A stretch of 6,411 bases of DNA from Bacteroidales bacterium. Its GTDB lineage: Bacteria; Bacteroidota; Bacteroidia; Bacteroidales; UBA4181. The first letter of the stretch is position 1, and every line of letters starts with the position of its first letter. The notes beneath the pieces are model-generated. The model was given only the letters and a program-made list of their open reading frames with translations, was not told the origin of the DNA and did not search any database. Positions 6,314 through 6,411 of the stretch are shown one piece after another. Position numbers and translations under genes: made by a program. The stretch lies in assembly GCA_031264715.1 (NCBI GenBank), contig JAISDP010000264.1, forward strand, positions 1 through 6,411, written 5' to 3'.

Positions 6314-6347
6314 ACGGGTGAGCCCTGCCTTACAGGCAGCTATCCGT
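6314..6347 (+). terminator. Hairpin 1 after the operon
   Basis: CTGCCT (6325-6330) and AGGCAG (6334-6339) form a perfect 6-bp stem with a TAC loop, ten bases after the gene 3 stop at the outer edge. ACGG (6314-6317) can pair with CCGT (6344-6347) to extend the structure around small bulges. No T-run follows, so a role in RNA 3' end protection is as likely as termination. Confidence 0.35.
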
Positions 6348-6359
6348 ACATATCCTTTT

Positions 6360-6380
6360 CCGGAGGTCAATGACCTCCGG
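6360..6380. terminator. Hairpin 2, perfect 21-bp palindrome after the operon
   Basis: CCGGAGGTC (6360-6368) and GACCTCCGG (6372-6380) form a perfect 9-bp stem around an AAT loop. It is the strongest hairpin I found in the window and lies 55 bases beyond the gene 3 stop, so it is the best candidate terminator of the operon. The bases after it (TTATGAAAATG) are not a clear T-run on either strand, so classical intrinsic termination is uncertain. Confidence 0.45.
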
Positions 6381-6391
6381 TTATGAAAATG

Positions 6392-6408
6392 ATGACTTTT
6401 CAAGTCAT
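6392..6408. repeat. Hairpin 3 at the window edge
   Basis: ATGACTT (6392-6398) and AAGTCAT (6402-6408) form a perfect 7-bp stem with a TTC loop. It is the third short perfect hairpin with a three-base loop within 95 bases. What follows it is outside the window. Confidence 0.4.
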
Positions 6409-6411
6409 GGT

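Overview
The window looks like chromosomal DNA of a member of the Bacteroidota, most likely a Bacteroidales-type bacterium. Four things point there: a type IX secretion system (T9SS) cargo with a type B (gliding-associated) C-terminal sorting domain, a PorP/SprF-family outer-membrane protein, a Bacteroidota-style promoter (TTG, 21 bases, TATATTTG), and signal peptides that all end in Ala|Gln. No RNA genes, insertion sequences, integrases or CRISPR arrays were seen.

Layout. Positions 1-141 are the 3' end of a plus-strand S9-family (prolyl oligopeptidase-like) serine peptidase. It converges, across 37 bases, on a minus-strand gene (179-826) for a lipoprotein with a YkuD_2-type murein L,D-transpeptidase catalytic domain. 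The divergent intergenic region 827-1233 holds a GC-rich, imperfect tandem array of 22-23 bp units (about 960-1094), then AT-rich DNA with a promoter at 1165-1196.

That promoter drives a tightly packed three-gene plus-strand operon. Gene 1 (about 1234-4002) is a roughly 920-residue secreted surface protein: signal peptide, glycine-rich beta-helix-like half, four Ig-like modules and the type B sorting domain. Gene 2 (3980-4906) overlaps its 3' end and encodes a PorP/SprF-family protein. Gene 3 (4907-6304) starts on the base after gene 2's stop and encodes an exported PD40 beta-propeller protein with two PKD domains. Three short perfect hairpins follow gene 3 (6314-6408).

How the genes work together. 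SprB/SprF of Flavobacterium is the precedent for a type B cargo encoded beside a PorP/SprF partner needed to export or hold it. The operon is best read as one cargo plus its dedicated outer-membrane partner plus an accessory periplasmic or surface protein. This rests on domain content and gene order. The two flanking genes show no sign of belonging to the same pathway. The most unusual items are the 22-23 bp array, the non-ATG start of the cargo gene (its promoter lies inside the upstream open frame), and the three tandem hairpins after the operon.
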